From NCBI GenBank assembly GCA_016278505.1, contig JADQBQ010000024.1:82505-146504 (forward strand): DNA of 64,000 nt, written 5' to 3'. Positions 46,946 to 58,315 of the stretch are shown here, one piece after another. The notes under the pieces were generated by a model, which was not told the DNA's origin, made no database searches, and worked only from the letters and a program-made list of their open reading frames with translations. This DNA is from Clostridiales bacterium (GTDB taxonomy: Bacteria > Bacillota > Desulfotomaculia > Desulfotomaculales > VENG01). Each line of letters starts with the position of its first letter. Position 1 is the first letter of the stretch. The position numbers and the translations under genes were made by a program.

Positions 46946-47161
46946 TCATCCGCCTCCGTTATAGCCGGCGGAAACCATGGTGCCGTCTTTTACGATTACC
47001 GGCACCTTGGTGGCGCCAAACTTCTCCTTTACCGTTTGCTTGGCCTTCTTGTCCTTGACAACGTTGACTTCAGTAAATTCAATGCCCTGAGCCCGATAGT
47101 CCTCAATTGCCTTCTTACAATACGGACAGCCTGTTTTGGTGTAAATAATCACTTCTGACAA
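46946..47161 (-). CDS. Glutaredoxin-like protein
   Basis: 71 residues, thioredoxin fold, with the redox motif CPYC at about 12-15 (TKTGCPYCKKAIEDYRAQG) and the cis-Pro in ATKVPVIV. Similar to the small NrdH/YruB-type glutaredoxins of anaerobes. It probably reduces disulfides, with an unknown partner. Starts at TTG 47161, six bases after GGAGGTG. Ends with a GGG tail. Follows the DUF4198 gene by 36 bases. Confidence 0.9.
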   Translation of the reverse strand: MSEVIIYTKTGCPYCKKAIEDYRAQGIEFTEVNVVKDKKAKQTVKEKFGATKVPVIVKDGTMVSAGYNGGG

Positions 47162-47197
47162 TTAAAGCACCTCCTGTGTTTTGCTTTAAGAGATAAT

Positions 47198-47875
47198 CTA
47201 TCTTACCCCCGGCACCACAAAGGTACTTACATGATACTCCAGGAGATCATTTTGATCTTTATATTGGGCCAGGAACATCCAGTGTCCTTTCTCTTTAAAA
47301 GTGAGGCTTAAATTACCACTGTCACCGGTGGTTGCACTGTAGGGATAATCATCCCCTTCATAAAGGTGATAAGTAATTTTTACGTCTATGTTGGGTAACG
47401 GCCGGCCATTAAATAACACTTGTAAGGATATATTGTCCCCTAGATGAAACTCCTTTAGTTCTGAAGGTACAATTTCCAATCCCCGCCCGGTGGCGACGCC
47501 ATGTCCGTGGACATGATGGCCAACGGGCACAAGCAAACCGGCTCGCTGGATATAAGAAGTCCCTTGATGGGTGCCGACATTATTTTCTACCAGCACATAA
47601 TACAGGCCTTCCTCGCCGGCCGGAAAGCTTACGATCTGGTATAAGCCCTTTCCGTAACTAACCTCGCCCTTAAATTCTTCTCCCACCGGGGGTATCACAA
47701 CTGCCTGCCAGTTTAGTGGATTCCCGGTACCGTCTTTTTGCATTTTGTTTCCCCAAAGGGCCTTAATCTCTACTTGTCCCCCGGAATGAAAGTGAAGATG
47801 GCTGGGTTCTAACCACACCGTGTACCCGCTTTCTATCTCGGCAAAATCACTCTCGGTAAAGACACTCTCACCCAT
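47198..47875 (-). CDS. DUF4198-like beta-sandwich protein
   Basis: 225 residues with the DUF4198 pattern (nickel/cobalt-uptake-like): WLEPSHLHFHSGGQVEIKAL at the start and a His-rich middle (VGHHVHGHGVA, about 116-126), then an Ig-like domain with GRPLPNIDVKITYHLYEGDD and KGHWMFLAQYKDQ. No signal peptide is seen, so it may be cytoplasmic, unlike most relatives. His residues could bind metal. Ahead of glutaredoxin and downstream of the sigma-54 activator. Confidence 0.7.
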   Translation of the reverse strand: MGESVFTESDFAEIESGYTVWLEPSHLHFHSGGQVEIKALWGNKMQKDGTGNPLNWQAVVIPPVGEEFKGEVSYGKGLYQIVSFPAGEEGLYYVLVENNVGTHQGTSYIQRAGLLVPVGHHVHGHGVATGRGLEIVPSELKEFHLGDNISLQVLFNGRPLPNIDVKITYHLYEGDDYPYSATTGDSGNLSLTFKEKGHWMFLAQYKDQNDLLEYHVSTFVVPGVR

Positions 47876-47994
47876 AACAATCCCTCCTCCTTATGGCATT
47901 CCTTCCTCATCCGGTTGTTTCCTTGGTTTCCCTATTTTACCTTAAAGGGGCCGTGCTTAGCAAATATTATATGGAGATCTCGTTTACAAAGAGT

Positions 47995-48020
47995 AGAGGC
48001 AACCCTTTAAGGTCGCCTCT
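47995..48020 (-). terminator. Hairpin at the end of the sigma-54 activator gene
   Basis: Stem AGAGGC...GCCTCT with an interrupted inner part (ACC/GGT), overlapping the stop codon. No T run, so a weak terminator at best. Confidence 0.4.
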
Positions 48021-49767
48021 ATTCGTGTATTTTATAACGTTTAAGCTTTTTGTATAATCCGGCCCTGGATATGCCAAGTAATTTTGCCGCTCGCATCTTA
48101 TTGCCGTTAGCCGCGCTGAGGGCCTCTAAAATGGCTTCCTTCTCAGCTTCCTCTACCAGCTCGGGCAATCCACCGGAAGTAACCCGCTGGTTTTTATTCA
48201 GGCTAATTTTCTGCAAATACATGGGTAAATGACTTCTTAGGATGATAGCACCGTCTATAACATTGAATGCCCTTTCCACTACATTTTCCAGCTCTCTTAT
48301 ATTACCTGGCCAATCATGATTATTAAATATAGTAGCCACATCGGGGGCTACGCCTTCTACCGTCTGGCCAAATTGTTTATTAAACTTTTTAATAAAGTAA
48401 TCCACCAGTGAATCCAAATCATCTAAGCGCTCCCGCAGGGGCGGAATACTCAGGGATACCACGTTAATCCGGTAATAAAGATCTTCTCGGAAGTTACCCT
48501 CGGTAATTAGCTCTTCCAAATTTCTATTGGTGGCAGTGACTACCCGTACATCCACTCTACGGGGCCGGTTGTCCCCCAGCCGCTCAATTTCCTTCTCCTG
48601 CAGTACTCTTAAGAGTTTGGCCTGCATATGAAAGGACATGTCACCTATTTCATCGAGGAAAATAGTACCTCCGTTAGCCAATTCAAATTTCCCTACCTGT
48701 CCCCCTTTGCGGGCACCTGTAAAGGCACCTTCCTGATAGCCGAATAATTCAGACTCCAACAAATTTTCGGGTACCGCCGCGCAATTAACCTTTACAAAAG
48801 GCCCTTTGCGACGCATGCTTTCTGTGTGTAGGGCATGGGCAAAGAGTTCTTTTCCGGTCCCGCTTTCCCCAATGATCAAGACGGTGGAAGTACTGTGAGC
48901 AACCCGCCGGGCGGTATCTTTAACAAAGGTGATTTCCTTGCTGCTGCCCACAATATGGTCAAAGGAATGTTTAGTGCGGTGTACTCTTTCCAGTTCATCT
49001 TTATAATAATCCAATTGGCTTTTCAAATTTCTGATTTTCTTGGTGAGGGCAAAAAAGTCATCTATATTACCGAAAACAATACTACCCAGGGCGCCCACAA
49101 TTTGTCCTTCTTTGACTATGGGAACCCGGTTGGCAATTATCTCTTTGCCGTTTAATGTGGTCAGGTAGCCGTACTCCGGCTCACCGGTTTCCATAGCCTG
49201 AGGGAAAATGGGATTGCCATATACTTCTTTTACATTCTTGCCGATAATATCTTCCGGGGTGCGGTTGAGGAAAGAAGCAAAGGACTTATTACACATGGTT
49301 ATTCGGTAATCCCGGTTAACTGCTATAATGCCGTCGCTGGACAGGTCCAGTATGGTTTCCAACAGATTTTTTAATTCCCGGATACGTTCATTATCATCAC
49401 TTAGTTCATCAATTATATTTTGCAATTCTGTAATATCCTGAAAAACCGCCACCGCTCCTATAATTTCATCACCGGAATAAATGGGCGTTCTGTTGGTAAG
49501 ATAGGTGCCGTTTTTCAGCGACAGCCGGCGTCCTAATTGCGGCTTACCGTCAACCACCACTTCCAGCAAGCCTGTGGTGGGAAAGAATTCTTTCACATGA
49601 TGTCCTAAAACCTGATCAGCAGGCATTTCCAGGAAGTTTTCCACCTGCCTGTTTAAATATACAATTTTCCCCGCTTGGTCAATAGCTAAAACAGCGTTGG
49701 CGGTTGAATCTATGATCGTTTCCAGCACCAGGTTTTTATCTATGGACTTATTTAATGGACGATGCAT
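48019..49767 (-). CDS. Sigma-54-dependent transcriptional activator with two PAS domains
   Basis: 582 residues. Two PAS domains (about 14-115 and 133-230) are followed by an AAA+ domain (about 270-505) with Walker [10 protein letters not shown], the sigma-54-contact loop GAFTGA, and [12 protein letters not shown]. The C-terminal Fis-type HTH is [20 protein letters not shown]. It activates genes carrying -24/-12 promoters in response to an unknown signal. No target site (TGGCAC-N5-TTGC) was noticed beside it. ATG 49767 with GAGGTG ahead. Confidence 0.95.
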   Translation of the reverse strand: MHRPLNKSIDKNLVLETIIDSTANAVLAIDQAGKIVYLNRQVENFLEMPADQVLGHHVKEFFPTTGLLEVVVDGKPQLGRRLSLKNGTYLTNRTPIYSGDEIIGAVAVFQDITELQNIIDELSDDNERIRELKNLLETILDLSSDGIIAVNRDYRITMCNKSFASFLNRTPEDIIGKNVKEVYGNPIFPQAMETGEPEYGYLTTLNGKEIIANRVPIVKEGQIVGALGSIVFGNIDDFFALTKKIRNLKSQLDYYKDELERVHRTKHSFDHIVGSSKEITFVKDTARRVAHSTSTVLIIGESGTGKELFAHALHTESMRRKGPFVKVNCAAVPENLLESELFGYQEGAFTGARKGGQVGKFELANGGTIFLDEIGDMSFHMQAKLLRVLQEKEIERLGDNRPRRVDVRVVTATNRNLEELITEGNFREDLYYRINVVSLSIPPLRERLDDLDSLVDYFIKKFNKQFGQTVEGVAPDVATIFNNHDWPGNIRELENVVERAFNVIDGAIILRSHLPMYLQKISLNKNQRVTSGGLPELVEEAEKEAILEALSAANGNKMRAAKLLGISRAGLYKKLKRYKIHE

Positions 49768-49827
49768 GGCTACACCTCGCTACTATGTCTACTTGTAGTG
49801 TAAATAACGTTGACACCATCTCTAAGT

Positions 49828-49834
49828 TTCGACA
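49828..49834 (-). promoter_or_regulatory. Possible Spo0A box upstream of the sigma-54 activator
   Basis: TGTCGAA on the minus strand, about 60 bases upstream of the start. It is a 7-base match that could be chance. Confidence 0.2.
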
Positions 49835-49886
49835 TAAAACGATAAAACCCTGCTGGATGGTGAAAGTTTCTTGTGAATTATATAAT

Positions 49887-49927
49887 AAACTAAACGGGGC
49901 ACCCTCTACGGGGGTCCCGTTTAGTTT
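49887..49927 (-). terminator. Terminator after the DksA/YteA-like gene
   Basis: 12-bp stem AAACTAAACGGG / CCCGTTTAGTTT with an inner ACCC/GGGT pair, overlapping the stop codon, followed by ATTATATAATTC. Confidence 0.8.
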
Positions 49928-50639
49928 AACCGCTGCCACGAGGCTCTCTGTGCTCAATACCTACGTCTATTTTTTCTGCGGGTGCACTTTCATCATCCAT
50001 CCCGGTGAAATTTTGATAAATGATCCCGTCATCCCCAACCTCGTAGGGAATATCATCCACCTCTTCCACCGGTCCATTTTGCTCGGTCTCCATGTCTTGC
50101 GGGCCATAGTACGAACCTGCTTCCGACTCCGGGGTATCCTCCTGCCAGTGAGCCACTGACTGCCAGCTATCTTCACCGTCAAAACCCACGTCACCCGTCC
50201 TGTCATTATAAGTTCGTGCAAAGGGCGGGGCAAGAACGTCCTCTTCCACCGGACGTATTGAATTCCTCGGATTCGATTCCCTGATTTCTTTACATTCTTT
50301 ACATATGGTGGTAAATGGTATTACTTCCAATCTCTCCAGGGGAATTTCCTGGCCACAGGTATCACAAAAACCATACTTACCATTTTTCATGCGCAACAGT
50401 GCATCGTCAATGGCCTCCAGGTTAATGTAGTCAGCTTCCCGCAGTGCCATATCCTTGCTGCGCTCAAACACTTCACTTCCTATATCACCGGGGTGCTGGT
50501 CGTAGCTGGAGAGTTCACTAATGGAATCCTCCAGGGCCATCTCCAGGCCCCCCTCCTCTATTGCAGATACACTATCCCGCAACCTTTGTTTCTCCTGTAC
50601 TAGTTTTTGCTTGAAATATTGCAACTTTTCCTGGTTCAA
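49926..50639 (-). CDS. TraR/DksA-like zinc-finger protein (YteA family)
   Basis: 237 residues. An N-terminal coiled coil is followed by a DksA-type Cys4 zinc finger, CDTCGQEIPLERLEVIPFTT then ICKEC (about 90-118), and a long acidic C-terminal region with EEVDDIPYEVGDDGI. Matches the YteA-type sporulation protein of Firmicutes. Family members bind RNA polymerase; a role in sporulation is inferred. TTG start 50639 with GGTGG. Confidence 0.85.
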   Translation of the reverse strand: MNQEKLQYFKQKLVQEKQRLRDSVSAIEEGGLEMALEDSISELSSYDQHPGDIGSEVFERSKDMALREADYINLEAIDDALLRMKNGKYGFCDTCGQEIPLERLEVIPFTTICKECKEIRESNPRNSIRPVEEDVLAPPFARTYNDRTGDVGFDGEDSWQSVAHWQEDTPESEAGSYYGPQDMETEQNGPVEEVDDIPYEVGDDGIIYQNFTGMDDESAPAEKIDVGIEHREPRGSG

Positions 50640-50665
50640 TTTTCCACCATCCCATACTGAATTGA

Positions 50666-50971
50666 TTATCTGGTACCCAGCTGCAGCTGCACTATTTCCA
50701 CTAAATCAGCTATAAATCCCCCGATTAAAGGCAAATTTAATGCTACTAGTTGCCGCAATGTAAGGATTAAAATGGCACCCAAAATTGCAAATCCAACTGC
50801 GATGCCCAGCCCGCGGGCTACCCCGCTGATAAAGTTTACATAAAGCAGTCTCCACGGATTCTCCAGCAGGCGCACATACTCTGCTAACTTCATCCGCTCC
50901 ATATTCTGGGCCAGTTCTTTAATTCTTTTTTCCAAGGCATTTAGATCATGATCATGCTTTTGGTCGTCCAT
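50666..50971 (-). CDS. DUF5665 membrane-anchored protein
   Basis: 101 residues: a coiled-coil N-terminus (KRIKELAQNMERMKLAEYVR), then NPWRLLYVNFISGVARGLG and two hydrophobic segments. This matches the DUF5665 family; function unknown. Start ATG 50971 with GGGGAGGGG ahead. Confidence 0.8.
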   Translation of the reverse strand: MDDQKHDHDLNALEKRIKELAQNMERMKLAEYVRLLENPWRLLYVNFISGVARGLGIAVGFAILGAILILTLRQLVALNLPLIGGFIADLVEIVQLQLGTR

Positions 50972-51103
50972 ACTGCCCCTCCCCATATGTTGTCCCTGAT
51001 CTTAAAAAAAAATAAGCGTGGTGCTTACGCCCCCCGCTTAAATAGCACATATTTATTGTCGTCAACCGGGACGTCATTATTAAAACGGCTGCCGGCTTGC
51101 ACA

Positions 51104-51988
51104 CTAAGCCTTCGCAGCTTGTCGTCCGCCCTTTCTTTCCCTTAATCGCATTTCTATCCACACAGGGCTGGCGACAAAAATGGAAGAATATGCTCCGCTG
51201 ATAACTCCTATCAGCATGGCCAGAACAAAGTTTTGTATGGTGGAACCACCGAGAAGGAAAAGAGCCACCAAAACAAATACCACCGTCAGCACGGTATTTA
51301 TGGAGCGCACCAAAGTCTGCCACAGACTCCTATTGACCAGTTCTTCTATGGCTTCTTTCCTCTGGGCTAGGCGCAGATTTTCCCTGACCCGGTCAAAAAT
51401 AATGATGGTGTCGTTAATGGAATAACCGATGATGGTAAGCATGGCTGCTACAAAGGCACTGTTAACTTCAATCTGCAGTAGTGAAAACATGCCCAGCACA
51501 ACTAATACATCGTGGATAATGGCAACGATGGCTGCTATACCTTGTTTAAGTTCAAAGCGGATGGAAATGTAGACCAAAATCAAACCGGCTGCAATTACCA
51601 GCGCCAATAAAGCATCTCTTACTAGTTCACCGCTGATCACCGGGCCTACCCTAACATTCCTGAGCAAATCCAGGTCTCCTGCATCCTGTCGTAAAGAAGA
51701 TATAAGACTAGCGCTTTGTTCTTCGGTGAGTTCTTTGGTACGAATGATAAAATCAGTTTCGCCGCTTTTTTGTATACCTTTGGCAGAACCCAGCTCCTGT
51801 CCGGTCACTACTTGGCGAACTTGCTTAATGGAAGTAGGCTCTTTGAACCTTACCTCTACTAAACTGCCCCCAGTGAAGTCAATGCCCAAATTAAGACCCT
51901 GCAGCATAAGGGATATCAATCCAGGCACAATCACAGCCAGGGATACTATATACCAAATCTTACGTAACTTTACAAAGTGAAATGACAT
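51104..51988 (-). CDS. secF: Protein translocase subunit SecF
   Basis: 294 residues. Six membrane segments of the RND type. Conserved blocks: GLNLGIDFTGGSLVEVRF (about 28-45), AAMLTIIGYSINDTIIIFDR (about 190), and NRSLWQTLVRSINT. With SecD it drives protein export using the proton gradient. ATG 51988. It follows secD by 12 bases. Confidence 0.96.
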   Translation of the reverse strand: MSFHFVKLRKIWYIVSLAVIVPGLISLMLQGLNLGIDFTGGSLVEVRFKEPTSIKQVRQVVTGQELGSAKGIQKSGETDFIIRTKELTEEQSASLISSLRQDAGDLDLLRNVRVGPVISGELVRDALLALVIAAGLILVYISIRFELKQGIAAIVAIIHDVLVVLGMFSLLQIEVNSAFVAAMLTIIGYSINDTIIIFDRVRENLRLAQRKEAIEELVNRSLWQTLVRSINTVLTVVFVLVALFLLGGSTIQNFVLAMLIGVISGAYSSIFVASPVWIEMRLRERKGGRQAAKA

Positions 51989-52000
51989 TAAAGATCCCCC

Positions 52001-53245
52001 TTATGCTCCGTACATCTTAGTATTTTTAACCAGGTAGCCGCCTGCAACCAAATGCAGCATCCAACGGGTCATGGTAATGGCAGTGAACATGCTGGCCAAA
52101 ATACCAATGCTCAAGGTAACGGCAAACCCGCGAAAGACTGCCGTACCGAAATAGTATAAAACAGCTGCTACTAGCAGCGTGGTTACATTAGCATCAAAAA
52201 CAGCCACAAAACCTCTCTTGAATCCCGCGTCAATAGCAGGACGCAGTCCTTTCCCGCTCCTTATTTCTTCCTTGATACGCTCGAAGATAATCACGTTGGC
52301 ATCTACCGCAATGCCCAGGGATAATAAGAAACCGGCAATCCCTGGCAGCGTCATTACGGCATGAATGCCTATAAACACTCCCAGCACCAATAATGTATAT
52401 ATAATTAGTGCTAAATTTGCCAAAAGCCCAGGCACACGGTAATAGACAGCCATAAAAACAAGTATGGCCACCAACCCCACAATACCTGCCTTAACCGAGC
52501 TGTTTAAGGAATCCTCTCCCAGCTGAGGGCCTACAGAACGTTTCTCCAGCACTTGCAACTTAACAGGCAGCGCCCCTGAGCGAAGCAATATTGCCATCCG
52601 GTGGGCTTCTTCTAGGCTGGAATACCCTGTTATTTCAGCTTTGCCGCTGGGGATAGGTTCATTCACTACAGGTTCCTGGAGTAAATTGCCGTCCAAGTAG
52701 ATACCTATTTTTCTACCTACATTTTGCGTAGTGATGGCTGCAAACTTCTTGGTGCCTTCTGGCGTAAATGTTAGATTTACTGTTGTTCTTCCGCTGGTTG
52801 GGTCTCTGCTTTCTTGAGCATCCTTAAGCTCTCCACCGGTTAATGCTGTTTCTCCGTCCGGCGTTTTAAACTCCAGATAAGCCGGTTTAATCATGTCTGC
52901 AACAGCCTGCTCCGGATCATCTATCCCTGCCAATTCTACAATCAGGCGCTTGTCCCCCTGCACTTGTATTACCGGCTCGGCCACCCCCAGCTCATTAACC
53001 CTCTGTTCAATAATTCCTTTCGCCTTGCGCATGGAGTCAGAGGTGACTTCTGTTTCAGCAGTTTCCTCGGCTTCCAGAACTACGTGCACACCTCCACGCA
53101 GGTCAAGGCCTAAAGTAATATTTTCTTGCACCCAGGGCAACTGTTCATTATCCTGGAACATTTTCAATGGTGCAACTGCAGAAATCCCGGCTGCCGCCAC
53201 CACTAGCACAATGAGCAAAAGAATCAGTAACCTGCTCCATCTCAT
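52001..53245 (-). CDS. secD: Protein translocase subunit SecD
   Basis: 414 residues. One N-terminal helix, periplasmic-side P1 domain (about 40-230) with LGLDLRGGVHVVLEAE, and five C-terminal helices including GIAVDANVIIFERIKEE and TTLLVAAVLYYFG. Separate secD and secF genes, not fused as in Bacillus. Starts at ATG 53245 with GGGGGG upstream. Co-transcribed with the HD gene and yajC. Confidence 0.96.
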   Translation of the reverse strand: MRWSRLLILLLIVLVVAAAGISAVAPLKMFQDNEQLPWVQENITLGLDLRGGVHVVLEAEETAETEVTSDSMRKAKGIIEQRVNELGVAEPVIQVQGDKRLIVELAGIDDPEQAVADMIKPAYLEFKTPDGETALTGGELKDAQESRDPTSGRTTVNLTFTPEGTKKFAAITTQNVGRKIGIYLDGNLLQEPVVNEPIPSGKAEITGYSSLEEAHRMAILLRSGALPVKLQVLEKRSVGPQLGEDSLNSSVKAGIVGLVAILVFMAVYYRVPGLLANLALIIYTLLVLGVFIGIHAVMTLPGIAGFLLSLGIAVDANVIIFERIKEEIRSGKGLRPAIDAGFKRGFVAVFDANVTTLLVAAVLYYFGTAVFRGFAVTLSIGILASMFTAITMTRWMLHLVAGGYLVKNTKMYGA

Positions 53246-53271
53246 CTCCGCTTTTCCCCCCAGTGCATTAT

Positions 53272-53931
53272 TTACAGTAACTTGGCTTCATTAATGACAA
53301 GTTCGAAACTACAATCTAAAAAATTTGCTGCCCTGCGGCAAAGAACCATGCGGCTCAAAAAAATTTCAAAATATTCCATGACCGTGGAAATTTCAATATC
53401 AATGGTCAGGTCCATGGTAATAAACCTGGTGTCGCTGTCCACATATAAGAAAGCCTGCTCTGCAGCGTAATTCACCCGGTCATGGATATCAAAAGTGGCA
53501 AAATCCTGATTTCTTACCCTGGACCTGTGCACATCAGATTTATCCGCCAGTATCAAGGCAGCCGATACATTGCTCACCGGCTGGCCATATTGCTCTTCGT
53601 GGTTGGCGATGGCGGAAATAACGGTAGAGAGCTCATCCGGCTCCATTCCCATTTGCAAAAGTATCGGTGCGCATAACGTAGCTCCTGAGATGCCGTGATC
53701 ATTTCTACTGACTACATTGCCAATGTCGTGCAAATAACCGGCTATGGCAGCTAATTCAGCATCCCGTTCGGAGTGATCCAGTTTAAGTAAAACTTTTTTG
53801 GCCAAGCCGGAAACAAGGTTGATATGCCGATAGCTATGATCGGTAAAGCCCATAACACCCAAATATTCATTACCCTTGGTAATAAAACTGGATAAGACTG
53901 GATTATTTTTAACATCTTCTAGTGCGACCAA
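53272..53931 (-). CDS. HD-domain phosphohydrolase-like protein
   Basis: 219 residues. HD signature: FTDHSYRHINLV, GYLHDIGNVVSRNDHG (metal-binding HD), IANHEEQYGQ and LADKSDVHRSR. These residues support a metal-dependent phosphohydrolase; the substrate is not known. It sits between yajC and secD in a run of secretion genes, an arrangement found in Clostridia (recalled, not searched). TTG start 53931. Confidence 0.85.
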   Translation of the reverse strand: MVALEDVKNNPVLSSFITKGNEYLGVMGFTDHSYRHINLVSGLAKKVLLKLDHSERDAELAAIAGYLHDIGNVVSRNDHGISGATLCAPILLQMGMEPDELSTVISAIANHEEQYGQPVSNVSAALILADKSDVHRSRVRNQDFATFDIHDRVNYAAEQAFLYVDSDTRFITMDLTIDIEISTVMEYFEIFLSRMVLCRRAANFLDCSFELVINEAKLL

Positions 53932-53983
53932 AGCTTCATCCCCTTGTACGTGTATGTGATTGTCAAATTTTTGCCTGTCAAGA

Positions 53984-54008
53984 TAAAAGAGTAGACTTCG
54001 GCCTACTC
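53984..54008 (-). terminator. Terminator-like hairpin after yajC
   Basis: Stem GAGTAG / CTACTC with an 8-base loop (CTTCGG-like tetraloop core) followed by TTTTATCTT on the minus strand. Probably leaky, as the HD and sec genes follow. Confidence 0.65.
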
Positions 54009-54018
54009 CTCTGTATTA

Positions 54019-54306
54019 CTACTCCTTGTCTTCCTCTTTTTCACTGCTGGACCGAACCTGCGATATAGCATTTTTTAATATTTCAACTCTTACATTATCA
54101 GCCAGGCGAACAATTAAGGAATCTTCTTTAACTTTTACCACTGTGGCATAAATTCCACCAATGGTCACCACAGCATCATTTACTTTGAGATTCCCCACCA
54201 TTTCCTGGTGCTGTTTTTGCTTTTTCTGCTGCGGCCTGATTAGTAAGAACCAAAGCAACGCAAACAACCCCACAATATAAAGAATGCCAATAATATTACT
54301 GTCCAT
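54019..54306 (-). CDS. yajC: Preprotein translocase subunit YajC
   Basis: 95 residues: one membrane segment (5-22) then LLIRPQQKKQKQHQEMVGNL and the family block VVTIGGIYATVVKVKEDSLIV. Ends with an acidic tail. Auxiliary SecDF-YajC subunit. ATG 54306. Confidence 0.95.
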   Translation of the reverse strand: MDSNIIGILYIVGLFALLWFLLIRPQQKKQKQHQEMVGNLKVNDAVVTIGGIYATVVKVKEDSLIVRLADNVRVEILKNAISQVRSSSEKEEDKE

Positions 54307-54381
54307 ATCTTTTACCTCCTTTCCCGCAAATATTTTATTTATTCGTGATTATAAACTATTTCCCTTTTTATAGCATTAAAT

Positions 54382-56558
<2,177 letters not shown>

Positions 56559-56579
56559 TGCACATTACACCTTGTCTAA

Positions 56580-58010
56580 TTAGAGTCCGTAATCACCGGC
56601 GATGGAGACACCTGTGTAATAGTATTGCAATATTTCACGGTAGTTATAACCTTTTTCGGCCATCCCTCTGGCACCCCATTGGGATAGGCCCAGGCCATGG
56701 CCCCAACCGTCGCCTGTGATGGTTATCTCTTTCAGGTGTCCCGTCTGGTCCACATTCTTCTCGATGTCAAACAGCGCGCTTTTAAGGCCTAAAGCGCCGC
56801 GGACATTGTTGGCATTTTTCACGTCCACAACCTTAGGGCTGCCATCTTCACCGGTGCCGGTAATACGCATGGCTTTTACCCGCTTGCTGGAAGCAGTCAT
56901 GGCCAATACTTTTAAATCCGCTACTGTTTGGAATTGATAACCTTGGGCAGATAACTGATTAATTAACTGCTGATGGGAATAGGTGACTTGCCAGTTATAA
57001 TGTTTATTTCCCCCACCACTGTCCAGTGGGTCGGCCTTGGTCCGAATGTAAGGCAGCGCCGCGCTCCAAATGTCTTCACTGTTTTCCGTATACCCCCCGC
57101 TGGAAGCGTGGAAAAAAGCCGGAATGGGTCTGCCTCTGAAAATGAGTACTTCTCCCCGGGTAGCATCAATGGCCCTGCTTGTACGTGGATCTTCCGCCTC
57201 ATATCCCTTGTAAATCTGGCTGTTTTGGGTAGACAGAATATCAAACCCGTGTGATGAATAATTACCGAGATTGGAGATTAAATAACTTCTGGCTGCCACT
57301 GCCTGAGCCTTAATGGCTTCTGCAGGGAATTGTGACTGTATTTCCGCGGGAACTACACCATACAGGTATTCTTCAATACCCAACTGGTTAATTACCAGGA
57401 GCCCGTCTCCGGTGCGGCGGAACTCAAAATCACCCCGGTAGGCTCGGAAGGGCTGCCTAGTTCCAATCCTAATTTCACTTAAGTTCATCACACCGGCCGG
57501 TGAAAGTGCCGCGGTTATATTTTCTCCCTGGGCCCACAACTCGTCCAGTCCGTCATCTAAGTAACTTACGCTGCCGGCTGCACTCTGTACGGCCAATTCC
57601 GCGGCATCCTTTTGGATTAAAGAACCATTGCCCGACATAATGTGCACCCGATGCTTCTCAGCCTTCAGACTTAATGGACCTACGAAACTGCCTACCGGTT
57701 TATTGTCTGCCCATACATTAATGCCATTCGCAGAGGGCTTAACCTGCCAAACTTCACCTTCCCGGGGAACTCCGACAACATCTCCGGAATAATTATCAAT
57801 AAGGCGGTATTTGCCATGTACCGTGAAGGAACTGTCGTTTATCATCTGGGCAATGCCAACCCGCACCGATTGTGGTGTCACCTGCACATTACCCTCTGCC
57901 GGGTGAGCCGTGGCCAACACTAAAATAATCAAGGACAGCACTGCCGGAAGGGCCCAAAAAATTTTATTGCCAGTTCTATGCAAAGTCTCTGTAGATGAAG
58001 CTGTAGGCAT
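56580..58010 (-). CDS. spoIID: SpoIID/LytB domain protein (stage II sporulation D-like)
   Basis: 476 residues from ATG 58010 (SD GGGGAGG at eight bases). A hydrophobic signal-anchor segment (about 17-40) precedes an extracytoplasmic region. The SpoIID/LytB domain (about 200-475) includes GVVPAEIQSQFPAEAIKAQA, ARSYLISNLG and GWGHGLGLSQWGARGMAEKG. SpoIID degrades glycan chains in engulfment. A structured leader precedes it. Confidence 0.92.
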   Translation of the reverse strand: MPTASSTETLHRTGNKIFWALPAVLSLIILVLATAHPAEGNVQVTPQSVRVGIAQMINDSSFTVHGKYRLIDNYSGDVVGVPREGEVWQVKPSANGINVWADNKPVGSFVGPLSLKAEKHRVHIMSGNGSLIQKDAAELAVQSAAGSVSYLDDGLDELWAQGENITAALSPAGVMNLSEIRIGTRQPFRAYRGDFEFRRTGDGLLVINQLGIEEYLYGVVPAEIQSQFPAEAIKAQAVAARSYLISNLGNYSSHGFDILSTQNSQIYKGYEAEDPRTSRAIDATRGEVLIFRGRPIPAFFHASSGGYTENSEDIWSAALPYIRTKADPLDSGGGNKHYNWQVTYSHQQLINQLSAQGYQFQTVADLKVLAMTASSKRVKAMRITGTGEDGSPKVVDVKNANNVRGALGLKSALFDIEKNVDQTGHLKEITITGDGWGHGLGLSQWGARGMAEKGYNYREILQYYYTGVSIAGDYGL

Positions 58011-58039
58011 AAAATAAACCTCCCCGGTAACTTTCTGAT

Positions 58040-58119
58040 AAAAAAAGCGCGCCAAATCAGTTCCCTTATACCCATTCTGGGCATACACGTTCCGGGCACA
58101 AGCATGGCTCGCGCTTTTT
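58040..58119 (-). ncRNA. Structured leader RNA of spoIID (unknown class)
   Basis: On the minus strand an outer stem AAAAAGCGC / GCGCTTTTT continues via a GA bulge into GCCA/TGGC, enclosing about 50 bases with an inner TGCCC/GGGTA-type hairpin and ending in a T run (TTTTTTT). Could be an attenuator or a terminator of the queH run. Not matched to any known riboswitch by recall. Confidence 0.5.
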
Positions 58120-58132
58120 AATACTTTACACC

Positions 58133-58315
58133 TTAGCCCCTGCCATATATATGGCAGGTATATTTTGCTAAAGCATAAAAATACGCACCTGAGGAAGTTC
58201 GACAATAGTCAATCAGTTTCCTGCCTAAAACCAATTTAATGATGAAAACCAGTTGGATATAACTAGCGCCGAAAAGCAAATTCATTAAAAGTGATAAAAT
58301 GATGCTTACCAGCAT
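58133..58315 (-). CDS. Possible small membrane protein coupled to queH
   Basis: 60 residues; ATG overlaps the queH stop as TGATG. One hydrophobic N-terminal segment (LVSIILSLLMNLLFGASY, continuing IQLVFIIKLVL), then a short basic tail. No family recognised. The end lies inside the palindrome at 58139-58158. May be chance. Confidence 0.35.
   Translation of the reverse strand: MLVSIILSLLMNLLFGASYIQLVFIIKLVLGRKLIDYCRTSSGAYFYALAKYTCHIYGRG
58139..58158. repeat. Perfect palindrome CCTGCCATATATATGGCAGG
   Basis: Twenty-base perfect palindrome between queH and the spoIID leader. Could be a hairpin at the end of the queH transcript or an operator. Confidence 0.45.

Noticed and set aside
50952..51323. 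123-codon frame overlapping secF
   Set aside because: Shadow of secF in another frame; secF is complete.
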